Source of the DNA: Zingiber officinale
Taxonomy: Eukaryota > Streptophyta > Magnoliopsida > Zingiberales > Zingiberaceae
Direction of reading: 5' to 3'
NCBI RefSeq assembly: GCF_018446385.1
Contig: NC_056000.1
Span: 56,328,722-56,392,721, forward strand
Length of the DNA: 64,000 nucleotides
Below, one piece after another: positions 45,059-56,196 of this stretch (position 1 is the first letter of the stretch; every line of letters begins with the position of its first letter). A program made the translations under genes and the position numbers. Below the pieces are notes generated by a model that had not been told where the DNA came from, made no database searches, and saw nothing but the letters and a program-made list of their open reading frames with translations.

Positions 45059-46105
45059 TGTTGGATCGAAAAGAACGCTAGAAGTGGGGTGAATAGCAAT
45101 CGTTAAAAAATTGTTATCGAGTTAATGTATGAAGTGGAAAATAATAACGAAAACAACGCCAACATACCAAGTTTTACTTGATTCGGAGCCTTCGTCGACT
45201 CTTACTCCAAGGCCCACACGTGAGAGTGCTTTTGTTGGACAATCCACTAATAGTTCGCAAAAGAGTTACAAAATAAGTACAAGAACTATAAAGTTACCGA
45301 CAACAAGGAAAATAAAAACTGAGTTGCAGGTTGTTGGAGACGTTTCACACCATCGCAGGAGTGTTTTTGGAGTAGCGCGCAAGAAAGCAGTTGCAGAGAG
45401 AAGTATTCTTTTTCTCCTGGTGGAAGACTGCTTATATAGGCAGTTTTGGACGTCTGGATCCCTTCCGGGTGCCTAGACCGTGACGTCAGCCATCCAATCA
45501 ACGTGCTTCATGCTGGCGACAAGATCGATTTTGGACATTCCGGGCACCCGAATCCCTTCCGGGCACCCAGACCAACTTTTCTAGCAGCCTTTATTTCCTG
45601 CAAAATGAAGTTAGTTTGAGAAAATAAAAATTATATTACCCTGCAAAACGAGTGTTAGCACAATTTTAGTCAAGAGTAGTAATTAGATTCTGTCTCCTTG
45701 AGACTAGAATCTAGTCAGGATCTCAACTTAGTTTTCCTAAATGGATCTAAGTTGGATCGACACCTACTGTTCCCTCAAATGGGGAACGCGTCCTCACCAA
45801 GTCACTCGCATCTAGTGATTTACCTTAACTTACCACTTTGCCAGATATCCGGTTAGCCCGTCGACCTGTCTGGACTTCATGCCAGCTATTCGGTCAGCCC
45901 GTTGACCAAGCTGGACTTCGTACCAGATATTCGGTCAGCCTGTCGACCTAGCTGAATTTCTTGTCAGATATCAGGTCAGCCCGTCGACCTATCTGGACTT
46001 CTCCTGCACACTTAGTTAAATCGTTAGATCACATTAAACCTAACTTAACTTACTTTATCATTCATCAAAATTTGAGTTAGACCGTTAATGCAATCTGCAC
46101 CAACA
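45059..46105 (-). mobile_element. Right (5') LTR of the copia element
   Basis: 1047 bp, beginning TGTTGGATCG and ending CACCAACA on plus, followed by the GTAAC target duplication. Confidence 0.9.
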
Positions 46106-46289
46106 GTAACAACTATTGGTAGCTTCTACACGTTGTAGCAATTATCGGGTAGCTTCTAAACATTATAAAAACTACTCGGTAGATTCTACAACATCATTGA
46201 GTCAAACCATAATTTTGGGATAAACTCATGAGAGAGATGTTCATTTGTGCAGCAAGACGCCCATATCACGCTGAAATGTTAAAAGATCT

Positions 46290-47833
46290 CTAAATTCTAC
46301 AGCAACTCAATGATCTATATATGGTTGTCAATGTCCGCTGCTCTATTTTTTCTGAAAAGCTCTATTTTTTGCATATTCACTGATCTAGAACTTGTACTTG
46401 TACTTATAGGTGACACAACTTTAGCTCTAATATCATCCATATTAATATCATCGCCAAAAGGGTCTACATCCTCAAAGTCCAATGTCGCAAGTTTAGAAAG
46501 ATTAGGGTGCGTTTGATTTGCATGTTTTTCATTTTTATTTTTTGAAAACGCGCGTTTCTGAATAATGGTGTTTGGTTTGTATTTTCTATGTCTATTTTCT
46601 AAAAAAATAGATAGTATTTTCTGGAAAAATAGAGAATGACGAAAAGTCATTTTCTATTTTATAGAAAACGTGCGTTTTTCAAAAAATGAAAATGAAACAT
46701 GCATAAACCAAACACACTCTTACTTTTCTCTGTCTTTTTCTCCATGAAAATTTTAATTTCTTCATGTACATGAGACGGACATTTTTTGCAAGTCATAGTA
46801 TTTCAAAATCCCCCAACAAGATATTTTGCACGATAGATATCCCATTTTATAACTTTTTGACAAAAGTTACAAATTAAATCATTTTTATTATCCAGATTAA
46901 CTCTTTGAAAATAATTCCATCCCGGATCTTTTGATATATGTTAGAGTATCACTACTTCCTTTCATGATAATTGAACAAGAAAATAGTCTGAAAAATTAAA
47001 AATAAAATAAAATCAATATGGTACCAGCAATAAAAAAGCACTTACAATCTGTACCAGCAATAACAAAATAGTAAAAAACAAAAAGCAAAACAAGACAAAC
47101 AAAAATGAAAAAAATAGTAAAAAAATGAAATATTGGACAGCAGCACCAATACGAACCAAAAAATCCAAAATCAGACAGCAGTAGGAAGCAAAAACACAAC
47201 CTACAAAAATTAAAAACAGGAAATCAAAACAAAACAAAACAAGCCAGTAGCACAGTAAGAACACGAACTGGACAGTAGCACAACAAAGAAAAGAAGATAC
47301 AGAACTGCAGAAGAAAAGAAGATACAGAAACGAAGAAGAAAAAGAAACGAAGAGAAGAAACAAAGAGAAGAAGAAGATGATAACAGACGAAAAGAAGAAG
47401 AAGAGACGAAGAAGACGAAGTGAAGAACAGAAAAAGCAGAAAAAAGGAGGAAAACATACTTGGGCGACGACGCAACTCAGTGATGGTGCGACTCAGCGAT
47501 GGCGGTGGCGGACGAAAATGGGTTCAGGTTTCTTCCTCCCTTCTTGCATTCTCTTCCTCCCTTCCTGCGTTTTCTGCTTCTGTTTCCCGTGCCCTAATTC
47601 CAAACAACGTTAATTTGGAGTTTTTTTTGTTTAAAATCCAGATTTGTTCACGATCGATTGCGGCGCCTCGATCGCGCCTCGATCGTGCCTTCGTTGAGGT
47701 GCAAAGGCGCACGAGGCGCGCCTAGGAGCGTGCCTGGTGAACAACACCCGCCTCGCGTGGGAAGAGGCATTCTTCCCAGCGTCTTGTGCGCCTAGCGCCT
47801 CGGGCGCGCCTCAGACATGCCTTTAACAACACA
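46290..47833 (-). mobile_element. Second hAT transposon remnant
   Basis: The right end on minus reads CTGTGTTGTTAAAGGCAT, then GC-rich GCGCGCC/GAGGCG words (47640-47833), close to the CAGTGTTGTTAAAGGC terminus I recall for plant hAT elements. Inside, near 46700-46890, minus-strand text resembles a BED finger region (ICNFCQK..., TCKKCP) followed by a Lys-rich linker. A later segment (46650-46315) is rich in Lys/Asn and charged residues. No DUF659 or dimerisation domain is present, so the element is truncated on its left. The purine-rich run at 47330-47450 is part of it. Confidence 0.6.
46470..46730. repeat. Inverted repeat pair inside the hAT remnant
   Basis: 'GTGCGTTTGATTTGCATGTT' near 46508 and 'GAAACATGCATAAACCAAAC' near 46692 are roughly inverted copies, with TTTTCTATTTT..AAAATAGAAA-type segments between them. 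It could fold as a hairpin or be a ~210-bp MITE-like insertion ending in GTGTTTGGTTT. Confidence 0.5.
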
Positions 47834-47849
47834 GGTCATCATAGGATAT

Positions 47850-50010
47850 AATCTCTTTATTTTCCTGACAAATGAGAAGAAAGATTAAATCTTATGACTG
47901 AAGAGTCAACAAGAGCACTCCTATAAAGAAAATATAATTACATTTAGCTAGGACAACTATATTTAGTCTTTGAGGACTAACTAGAAAAAGAATAGGATCT
48001 AAAGTATTTTTAGCCCTATATGACTTTAGATTTTCCGACAATGAAAAAATAGTCATAGGACTTATTGAAGTAGGCATAAACAATAACATAGACATTTTAT
48101 ATTTTTGCCCAAATTTCAATATGATTATTCCAGACTTTGTAAAATATATTAAAATTCTGATCCAAGCAAAAGACTATTGAAACTTCTAGAAACATAATGG
48201 CCAAATTGACATAATATTTTTAGGAAAAATAATGACTCAAATCAATAATAACTTTAAGGTACAAATAAATAATATCATTCAGCAAAGGGAATTTATTTCC
48301 TAAAATTAAAAATTTTCTCGTTAGAAGTCCTAACAAGACTAGATTGGAATATCAATCTCGAGACTCAATCATGAACTCTTCAACCAACAGATTCAATAAT
48401 ATATAAAGACAAGCAAGGTGGTTTGACCATTAGGTTTAATGACTATATACCTTCAACTTCACATTATGAGAAAAATGATGAAAATGAAAACTTTAACTTA
48501 ACACTTATTAAAGAACTTGAAAATAATACCTTAGAAAAACGATGCAAACACTACACCACCACCTAGGCAAAGGATACCTTCAATTAGTCAATCAACTCTT
48601 ATACTAGACAATTGACATAGATTACATGTTTCAGCAAGAGACACAACAAGGTTTTTTGATGACTTGGACAAATACATATATATCCTTGTAGAAATAACAA
48701 CTCATATGACCCTAGAAGAATTAATAGAACTAGAAAACTTTGAGAAACAATAACAAAAAAAAAACTTGACCATGTATGAGGATTATATTTTGACAAAAAA
48801 AAATATAATTGTTAGAAAACAATTCAATGAGGTCAATCTCATGAATCCAACAGAATCTATCACGACATTTGCTACATTCAGACCACCAATGATCTAGTAT
48901 CTAGAAAGTTCTATAAGAAATGCGGATTATGGACATGGTCATCCCACTAAGGATAGAAATAACATCATATACAAATAACAATATATTACTTAAAACTATA
49001 GGAAAAAGAAGGTCATCAAAAATTACTTATTTTGGAAAAAAACTCAGTATTATTGAATAAGTGTGGTTACCCCCAAATATATGATACTTATTTAGAACAA
49101 TGGATTGTATCTGTTCGAATATATTACCAAGCTAGGTATGAACTTGACATAGAAACTGGCGAAGCTATGATGCGCGTAGGAGAAACTTACTTAGGTGACG
49201 TAACTAGACCTGTATGAGAAGCCTAGAAGCTAAAATTTTCAGATGAAATAGCTCGTATAACATCCCAAGAAAATAATATGCTAAACTTTTGTTATATCAT
49301 CCGCAGACTCCTAACAGCCAAAGATGTCAATACAGGATTAGATTTATGACAGTGAGAAGCAATGAAAGATTTAAAATAACTTTAACTATTTAACTGGAAA
49401 TGAATTAAACTTTTTTACAATGATTTCCTAGTACTTATAGTCTCAGGAAGTTATTGTAATCATTAATTAGGTAAAAGACGATTCAATAAATTGCTAGGGG
49501 ACTTAGGGAAAAAATTCATAAAGCCTGAACATACATGAAAGTAACACCCTAATATGATAATATAAGAGTACGAATACAACATATCATCGCAGTATTCAAA
49601 GAAAAAATATACTTATATTCAAATACAGAAACAACTTAAAAATCAATAATAAGATTTTTTTAGTCAAATATATACGCCTCAACAATATAAATACACCCAA
49701 CATAGGCTCAAACAATAAAAGACAATCAATTAGACCCGTCGTCAAACCAAAACAAAAAATCAAGCCTAGAAAGACTTACTACTTAAGAAAAAGTAAGGAA
49801 AAGAAGCATTACTTAAACAAAGATAAACATGCCAAGACATTTAAGACAAAGAAAGTATATGTCAATACTATAACCTATTTTGCCTGTAATGAATTAGGAT
49901 ATTTATACTTAGTGTGTTCAAACAGGAAAAACTTATATATAAGAAAGGCTAAATCAGTATCTTGTACTAACTTAGACTGGCTAAATCACTATCTTGTACT
50001 AACTTAGACT
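47850..50010 (+). mobile_element. Endogenous pararetrovirus fragment (Caulimoviridae)
   Basis: Plus-strand fossil. Sequence at about 47950-48500 resembles a caulimovirid movement protein (IVIGLIEVGxNNNIDILYFCPNF-like). About 49030-49990 resembles the capsid protein: a conserved DTYLEQWI..GETYLGDVTRPV-like core at 49032-49217, then a basic Lys/Arg-rich stretch and a degenerate Cys-x2-Cys/His-type finger near 49870-49925. No reverse transcriptase follows, so it is a partial copy. It is broken in many places and old. The genus is uncertain; a florendovirus- or petuvirus-like source is possible. It abuts the terminus of the hAT remnant. Confidence 0.65.
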
Positions 50011-50660
50011 TAATAGAAATACAAGTGTCTGACACTTCTTCTATATGCTCTATCACATGAGAAAGTTACTCCGGGTGCCAATGCGCACCCAACGTAACCT
50101 TTTTATTTATTTTAAACAAATCGTTTATGACAATCAAATGTTGTCTATAAAGATTAGAGATTGAGTTATAGTATTAAATAAAAAAAAAATAGATATTCAC
50201 ATAATATGTACTACATCAGGAATGCACATACTATATATATATATTCTTCGTGAACTTATTTTTTTTCTTCCAATATTTAAACTCTTCTACATTACACTTG
50301 ACATATCCAATGTTGAGTATAATGTTTTCATTGATTCTCTCCATGAATATAACTGGTTAATATTCATAAATAAAAAATATAAATTATTTTTAAATAATAT
50401 TCACAAATAAGACTTACAAATTATTTTTATCAATAAATACCTTATCAAATTTATAAACAAATAAAAAAATAATTCTTAAAACGAACAAATAAACTTATAT
50501 TGTTAAACACATTAATCAATTAAACAAACTTAAAAATATAAACCTACAATCAAATTAAGAGCTAAATTTAACCAAATTTGATTATCATATCAAACAAATT
50601 TAAATAATATAAAATTTAACTCGATTTAAATCCTTTACAACCTCACTCTAATCCCAGCAA
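50011..50660. other. AT-rich sequence 3' of the seven-exon gene
   Basis: No gene. Mostly A/T with repeated AAACAAATAAA words. A short GC-rich piece at 50060-50098 (CCGGGTGCCAATGCGCACCC) can form a hairpin. Confidence 0.45.
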
Positions 50661-50827
50661 ATCACTACGGAACGTTAGCTCCAAATAAATAATGAAATAT
50701 TGGTTTCGAAACCGCAAAGAATAGCCAGCACCACGAAAGAGCTTGTTTTGAATTACAGTGCATAAGAATTATTTGGTGGAACATACAACAAGAATCTATC
50801 TCAGCAAAGAATATCTTGTTAAGAATT

Positions 50828-53800
50828 TCAGCACATAAAAATTCTGTCACCAGGAACAACACTGCGGACATTCAAGTAGTTGACATCAGCCACATGATCA
50901 CCAAAATCATCTGGTAAAAGCCAAGAAAGTCGTCTTAATCACGTCTAAGGACCATACTATCAGAAACTAGTAAATCTTTTGCAATAACAATTGAAAAAAA
51001 AAATTGTTACTAAAAACGAACCAACCTTCAAAAATAGTTCTCACAGTATCTACGTATTGTGGCACTAGTTCCTTGTATATAATACCATCAGGATGAGCAT
51101 CAAGAACAACCAACACACCTAAAAATCATGTACAACTAGTTAAATGGATGACATCTTATCAATCTTTGCCTTTTCAATATTGAAGTAAATCATTGAGATA
51201 TCCTTAAACTTTAGAAAGGATTATCAGATATTAGTGAATCCTTCTTCTGACATCAAGGTAAAAGAGGTCATTTCATTAAACACGCCTAGTAAATAATTTA
51301 TACTAATCAAGTGGGTAAGGGGTTTACGACCTTTTTCTTCCAGTTCTCAATTTCAAGAAGATAACGTTGAAGAAAACATTCCACCTTAAGTAAATCAGTA
51401 GTGGTCAATGAGGAGCATGATTTTCATCAAGGAGCTACTCTTTTCCAAAGATAAGTTTTGCAGAGTGAATTGAAGTGGTAGACAGAAATGAAATCTAATT
51501 GAACTAGTTTATATTTGAAACAGTGTGCGCTTATGGGTATTGTACTAGATTTCTCCCAGAGCCAGTCTAAAGCACATATCATTCAGAAACAAAGAAAAAG
51601 GAATTACTTTTTATCAGAATATTGATCAGTAGACAGGGAGTTGAGTAGAATAACAGTTGCTAGTCCATAAAATAGAAGAATTTGATATACACATTATAGT
51701 AGTACAATGCAAGTACCAGCATTTAGCTACCATAAAACAAATGAGTAATAAAAAGTAAAAACTGAATGTCATATAAAACATCAAAAAAACAAGAGGGATA
51801 TTCAACAATTTGTAACTAGACAAGTTGAATCGTACCAGGTGATCCCCCAGCATCCGTTCTGTTACCAGGTTGTGGTGCAAGCCAAAGTATATTCCTTAGA
51901 TTCATAGAATCATCATAGACCACAGTGGAACCTGAATAGGACAGGACATAGCACTAAGTAAAACAGGATAGCAGGACCATAACAGAAGTATATCAATCAT
52001 TTTAACTCTCCACCACAATCAGGTGTGAAGTCTTTGCAGATAGAATATGAGAAAAATAAAATATAAATAAACAATAAATGCATTAGTAACGACTCTAAAG
52101 ACCTTACCTCTTTGGCAATAGCCCATGTTATAAGGAAATGATTCTTTATTGTATTCAGGATACTCTCTTGCATGGAACCTGTAATAAAAAAATAAACACA
52201 ATAATCTTTGAAAGCACATTAGTATATCAGACTAAGTCAAAATATCTAATCACATGGTTGGCAAGTTAGAAGCTGCCAACTCCTCAAAAACTGGATAAGA
52301 TATTAAATAAGGTCTATAGATATAACAAAAAAGAGAAGAAAAAAAATTGAATATGACAGAGAGCTGTTACTCTCACACAGTAGTTTCTTGATATAACTCT
52401 ACACCACATTATCTGTTTTTTCATCAGCATTCTAACTTTATTATGTTTTGAATGCCTTCAACCTATATGAATCTCATTGCATGCAACAAATTACTGTTCT
52501 GCCTTAGAAAGATTAACACAGTGCATGCAGATTTTCCTCAACCATTTAACCTTAAAACCAGATTCTATAGCAATTGTACAAGAAGGATTTGAAACATCAA
52601 CTTCAAATGAGTACCTTGATCATTAAACTCAACAGTCTAAAGCTAAATCATAAATGAATAACATAATGGAGGCTCAAGCCTACAATCTACAGATTGACTC
52701 CATCACAAAGTATGAGTAATACGTGGGAGAAAAAATCTATCACAACAATTCATCTTAAAACATATCCAAATTACAAAAACAAATTTTCAAGTTCATTTCA
52801 TCATTTTGTAAGAACTATGAACTAAAGTTCCATTCATGTAACGCTAATATTCTAATTTGCCATTTTTTTTTTTCTACTTAAATTTGCATAGGCATTACAA
52901 ACACTAATGCACGTTCTATGTTTGCTACTATTCCTTGAAAACACTTGTCACTTTGACAAAAGGAGCATGAAAATAGAGTGAGCGCTGCCGAAGAACACAG
53001 AATTTCAAACAATAAGAAAGCCATAACTTTGCTGAGAAATTGGAAGATCATTTTCTACTTACAGAATGCCAAGTCTTCCAGAGTCGGCAATGAAGAGATG
53101 GCCATGAAACAGATCATATCGGCTAAGGTTAACATTCAAACCCACAGAAGGCCCCCTCTCAATAATAAGTTCGAACAAAAACGCAAAATATGCATTTAAC
53201 TCCTGGTCAAGCTCAAATTGGTCAAGTATGGAAGCACTGGTACTTTCATTCGGATGAAAGACAAAAATACTTGACATTTATTACCCAGTTCACAAATCGA
53301 TAGCCATAAGGAGTACTTGTCAATTGACACTTATCTTTCTTCAGGCCCTCCACATCAGGCACCTAGATACAAGAATGAATTCAGGCCAATGTTGCTTACA
53401 AGAAAAATGGAGAGAGAAGATTATTAGGACACCTCAATTCAGCATCCTGATCCGAGAGATTGTTAATAAGAAGTTTACTACTCTTACAACTCACAGGCAA
53501 CGGGGTCGGATCCAGCGCCCCCTGGATCACAGCGGGATCGCCTCCCGAGTCGATGGCGAGGCAAGCCAGCTCCATGACCGACTCCGGCGGCCACCAGATC
53601 ATGTCGTTGGCACCTTGGCAGCGGCGGAGGTGCTCATTCTTGGCAGAGGAAGGAGGTGAGAAAGGGACAAGAAAACGGAAGCACGATGCGATCTCCCGGG
53701 CCTCGGAGACGGGAACAGCGGAGGAATCGTCGGGGGAGCCGAGGAGGGCGAGGAGGTTCGAGGCGAAGGATCGGGGAGAGGAGGGAGGGGGAGGTTGGGA

Positions 53801-53932
53801 GAAGGATTTGAAGGCAAGGACGGATGGGATCTTGGGGAGGGACGGTGGAGACGATGAAGCTAAGGAGACGGCGAGAGAGATGGAGACGGAGAAGGAGAAG
53901 GCCAGCTTGAGGGAGAGCGAAGAGCTCCCCAT
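50828..53932 (-). CDS. Conserved plant protein of unknown function, signal peptide, seven exons
   Basis: Exons on minus: 53932-53495, 53362-53285, 53202-53063, 52178-52108, 51931-51836, 51118-51026, 50910-50828 (TGA). All introns have GT and AG ends, and phases agree, giving 332 residues. Residues 1-27 (MGSSSLSLKLAFSFSVSISL...) form a signal peptide or anchor, so it is likely secretory or ER-lumenal. A Pro/Ser-rich stretch follows, then a soluble domain with conserved-looking blocks: KKDKCQLTSTPYGYRFV, RGPSVGLNVNLSRYDLFHGHLF, HAREYPEYNKESFPYNMGYCQ, GVLVVLDAHPDGIIYKELVP and FMC at the C-terminus. I recognise it as a conserved plant family but cannot name a function or catalytic motif. An alternative start four codons upstream (MRLT) is possible. 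It looks intact. Exon 1 is GC-rich, the others AT-rich. Confidence 0.88.
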
Positions 53933-54059
53933 GGTCAACCTCATTCCTCCCTTCCGTAGCCGAAGCCGAACAGGGGGGAGCAGCGAAAGATCCGAGCCGA
54001 GGAAGGCCGGGCCGTCGCCCGAGGCCGACCGAGCAGGGTTGGAGACGGGCCATCGGTAA

Positions 54060-55865
54060 CAAGAGAGGTAATTCTTAAAACTATCACTTATTATATAATC
54101 CATGATTTTCTTTTTACTTTCAAAAAATAATAAATTTAGAAGTGTATGCCGTTGATTACCTAAAAAGCTCAATTGCCCCTGTAGTTCGAACACTGTCTTA
54201 TAGGTATTTTGATATGTGTATATCAAATTTATAGAGAATTAATAGATTGCATATGGAGTGACCTGATAGGGTCAAGTCGGTTTGGCTAGATGGATCAGAA
54301 GTTTGGTATGAGATCGACTTGGAGGAGATTATTTCGGCTATGCCTAAAAATATCTTGGATGAGTTTGGAAAATGCAAAAACACCGAGAATCTTCTGAATT
54401 AAATACTGCATTACATGAATAAGAGAAAGAAGTCCAAGAAGAGGAAGTTCAAGAGAAAATTGAACTCAAACTTCAATAATTGAAAAAAAAAAAGTCAATG
54501 AGGAGAAAAGACTTCATCGGATGAGTCAAGCGGAGAGCCATCCACCTTTCCAAGAAATGAAGATGAATCCGAGTGAAAGAAGAAAGAGACCTTGGAAGAG
54601 AAATCCTCAAAGTATCTGTATCTCCATCGAAACTAAGTCAATAGATCACATTATTATGATTGATGCAATGAGTGAGAACATAGAACGAGTGTCTACATGT
54701 AAAGAATGAGGAAAAAAAGATACTTCCCAAATTTGGTAGAGCTTTTGGGGGATTTCTTAAGAGTTTCCTTTAGTCGCTTCAAATTTTTACATTATTGTAT
54801 GTATGTTGTCTTGTACACACACCTTGTTTCTAAATTGGATAACTCATTCTTCTTCTAGGCTTACTTATATTGCATATTCTTCAGAGATTTTTTTGTGTTG
54901 TTTTTATTCTCTGTTTTTTATACTTCAGTTCATATTTGTTTGTAAATCTAATGTCAGTTTAGAGGTTTCATTCTCTAAGTTATATTTATGATCCGAGTGA
55001 GCTTGTTCTTGAGATTTTATTCTCTTTGACAAATCTATGTTTTTATACTTTATATAGAGATCTAGATTTACATATGGTAAAGACTATTATTTTGTCACTA
55101 ATAATCACACACAATAACTATCCTTTATTTGTTTTTAGTCGATTTATTTCAAGAAAATTTAGTCTTTTTTTTTTTTTTATAATCTAGTGGTCTTGTATTT
55201 GACTTATTTGGAATATGATCGGTTCGATCCTATGAAAATTTTCTTACAACTATCAAGATAAATCTGAAAGCACACAATCTATACAATGATACAACAATTC
55301 TAATGGTTCAAAAATGAGAGATGAATTTCTTGCACTCTGGATTTCAAACCTTGTGTACATTTAGAGTCCCAAGGTATACATACTAGTACACCATAGGATG
55401 AGGCAATCAAGAAAATTTAGTTTTTTTATACCATGTATCCATATACTAAAACCTGACTAACCATGGAATAGACGGTTCAACTCCACATTCTGCCCATCAA
55501 GTAAAATAAAAAAGTATGGTGACCCTTGATGTAGCGCCTTAGTTTTATCAGTAGTTCAATCATCATAGGTGTACACTACGTGGAAATTGAATCCTAATTG
55601 TTTGGGAAATACACCTTGCCTCCTACCACCACACTAAACAACCTTTCAAAAAGTAATGTATAATTTTTTTTTTTTATAATTGGCACCAAGTGTTCAGCTT
55701 ACGTTGACAAATCTTGAGAGTGATCAACTTAGTTTCATGAAAATTTTCCACCAATCATCACGGTAAATTAAGAAGCACTTACAGTGGATGCCCTATCAAT
55801 TGCTCATTAAAAAAAAAAAAAAATTAAATTCACCTATTAATTTATTCAAATTGGAAGTCAATCCT
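54060..55865. other. Intergenic region
   Basis: No gene I can support. 54240-54720 has weak coding-like purine-rich text on plus with stops in all frames. 55150-55180 and 55650-55670 hold T runs; 55808-55825 holds an A run. The right part is anonymous. Confidence 0.45.
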
Positions 55866-55880
55866 CAGCTGCCATATAAG

Positions 55881-56109
55881 ATTGTAAAAGGTGGAACCGC
55901 CACCTTAGCGGCCTCCTGAGTCCGACCCCACAGATATCTAGAGGGGGTAAATCACGGTTAAGCTGGGCAGGAGGGGTAATTGGGGGTCAAGTGGAATTTA
56001 AAACATAGTAGACCGAGGTTTTACGTCCGTGTGCAACTGACGACCCTCGACCCTTAAACCTCCGTTGTAAGCATCAGACACCCTTCCAGCTGATCCAGCC
56101 CGTGGGGGC
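55881..56109 (-). repeat. tRNA-derived SINE with 15-bp target duplication
   Basis: A 229-bp insertion flanked by the perfect direct repeat CAGCTGCCATATAAG at 55866-55880 and 56110-56124. On minus it starts GCCCCCACGGGCTGG, with box A-like GGATCAGCTGGAAGG and box B-like GGGTCGAGGGTC spaced about 40 bp apart. Its 3' part contains GTGATTTACCCCC and GGGGTCGG, shared with the SINE array in the ABCG intron. A clean duplication marks a bona fide insertion. Confidence 0.85.
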
Positions 56110-56196
56110 CAGCTGCCATATAAGCTGAATCATATGTTCATTGCTCACAATCAAAAAGTTATGTACAAATTTTTGATGGGTTTAAAATCTATCTAC

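Larger units (their letters stand above)
26884..46105 (-). mobile_element. Ty1/copia LTR retrotransposon, probably SIRE-type, with nested gypsy
   Basis: Two direct LTRs (26884-27981 and 45059-46105) flanked by the 5-bp target duplication GTAAC (26879-26883 and 46106-46110). Coding is on minus. Next to the right LTR is a primer site matching initiator tRNA-Met in 11 of 12 bases (45045-45056), and next to the left LTR a polypurine tract. Gag lies at about 43640-44600; protease/pre-integrase, integrase and reverse transcriptase/RNase H lie at 31600-29140. A complete gypsy element sits between them. The LTRs differ clearly (roughly one base in seven in the first 170 bp by eye, many of them C/T or G/A), so it is old. 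It is broken in many places. Confidence 0.92.

Noticed and set aside
47013-47475. Phe/Leu-rich minus-strand frames resembling a membrane protein
   Set aside because: Result of an A/G-rich low-complexity tract (AAGAAGAAG type) in the hAT remnant.
53460-54059. 199-codon plus-strand frame
   Set aside because: Antisense to exon 1 and the 5' leader of the seven-exon gene; Glu/Arg/Gly-rich shadow without motifs.
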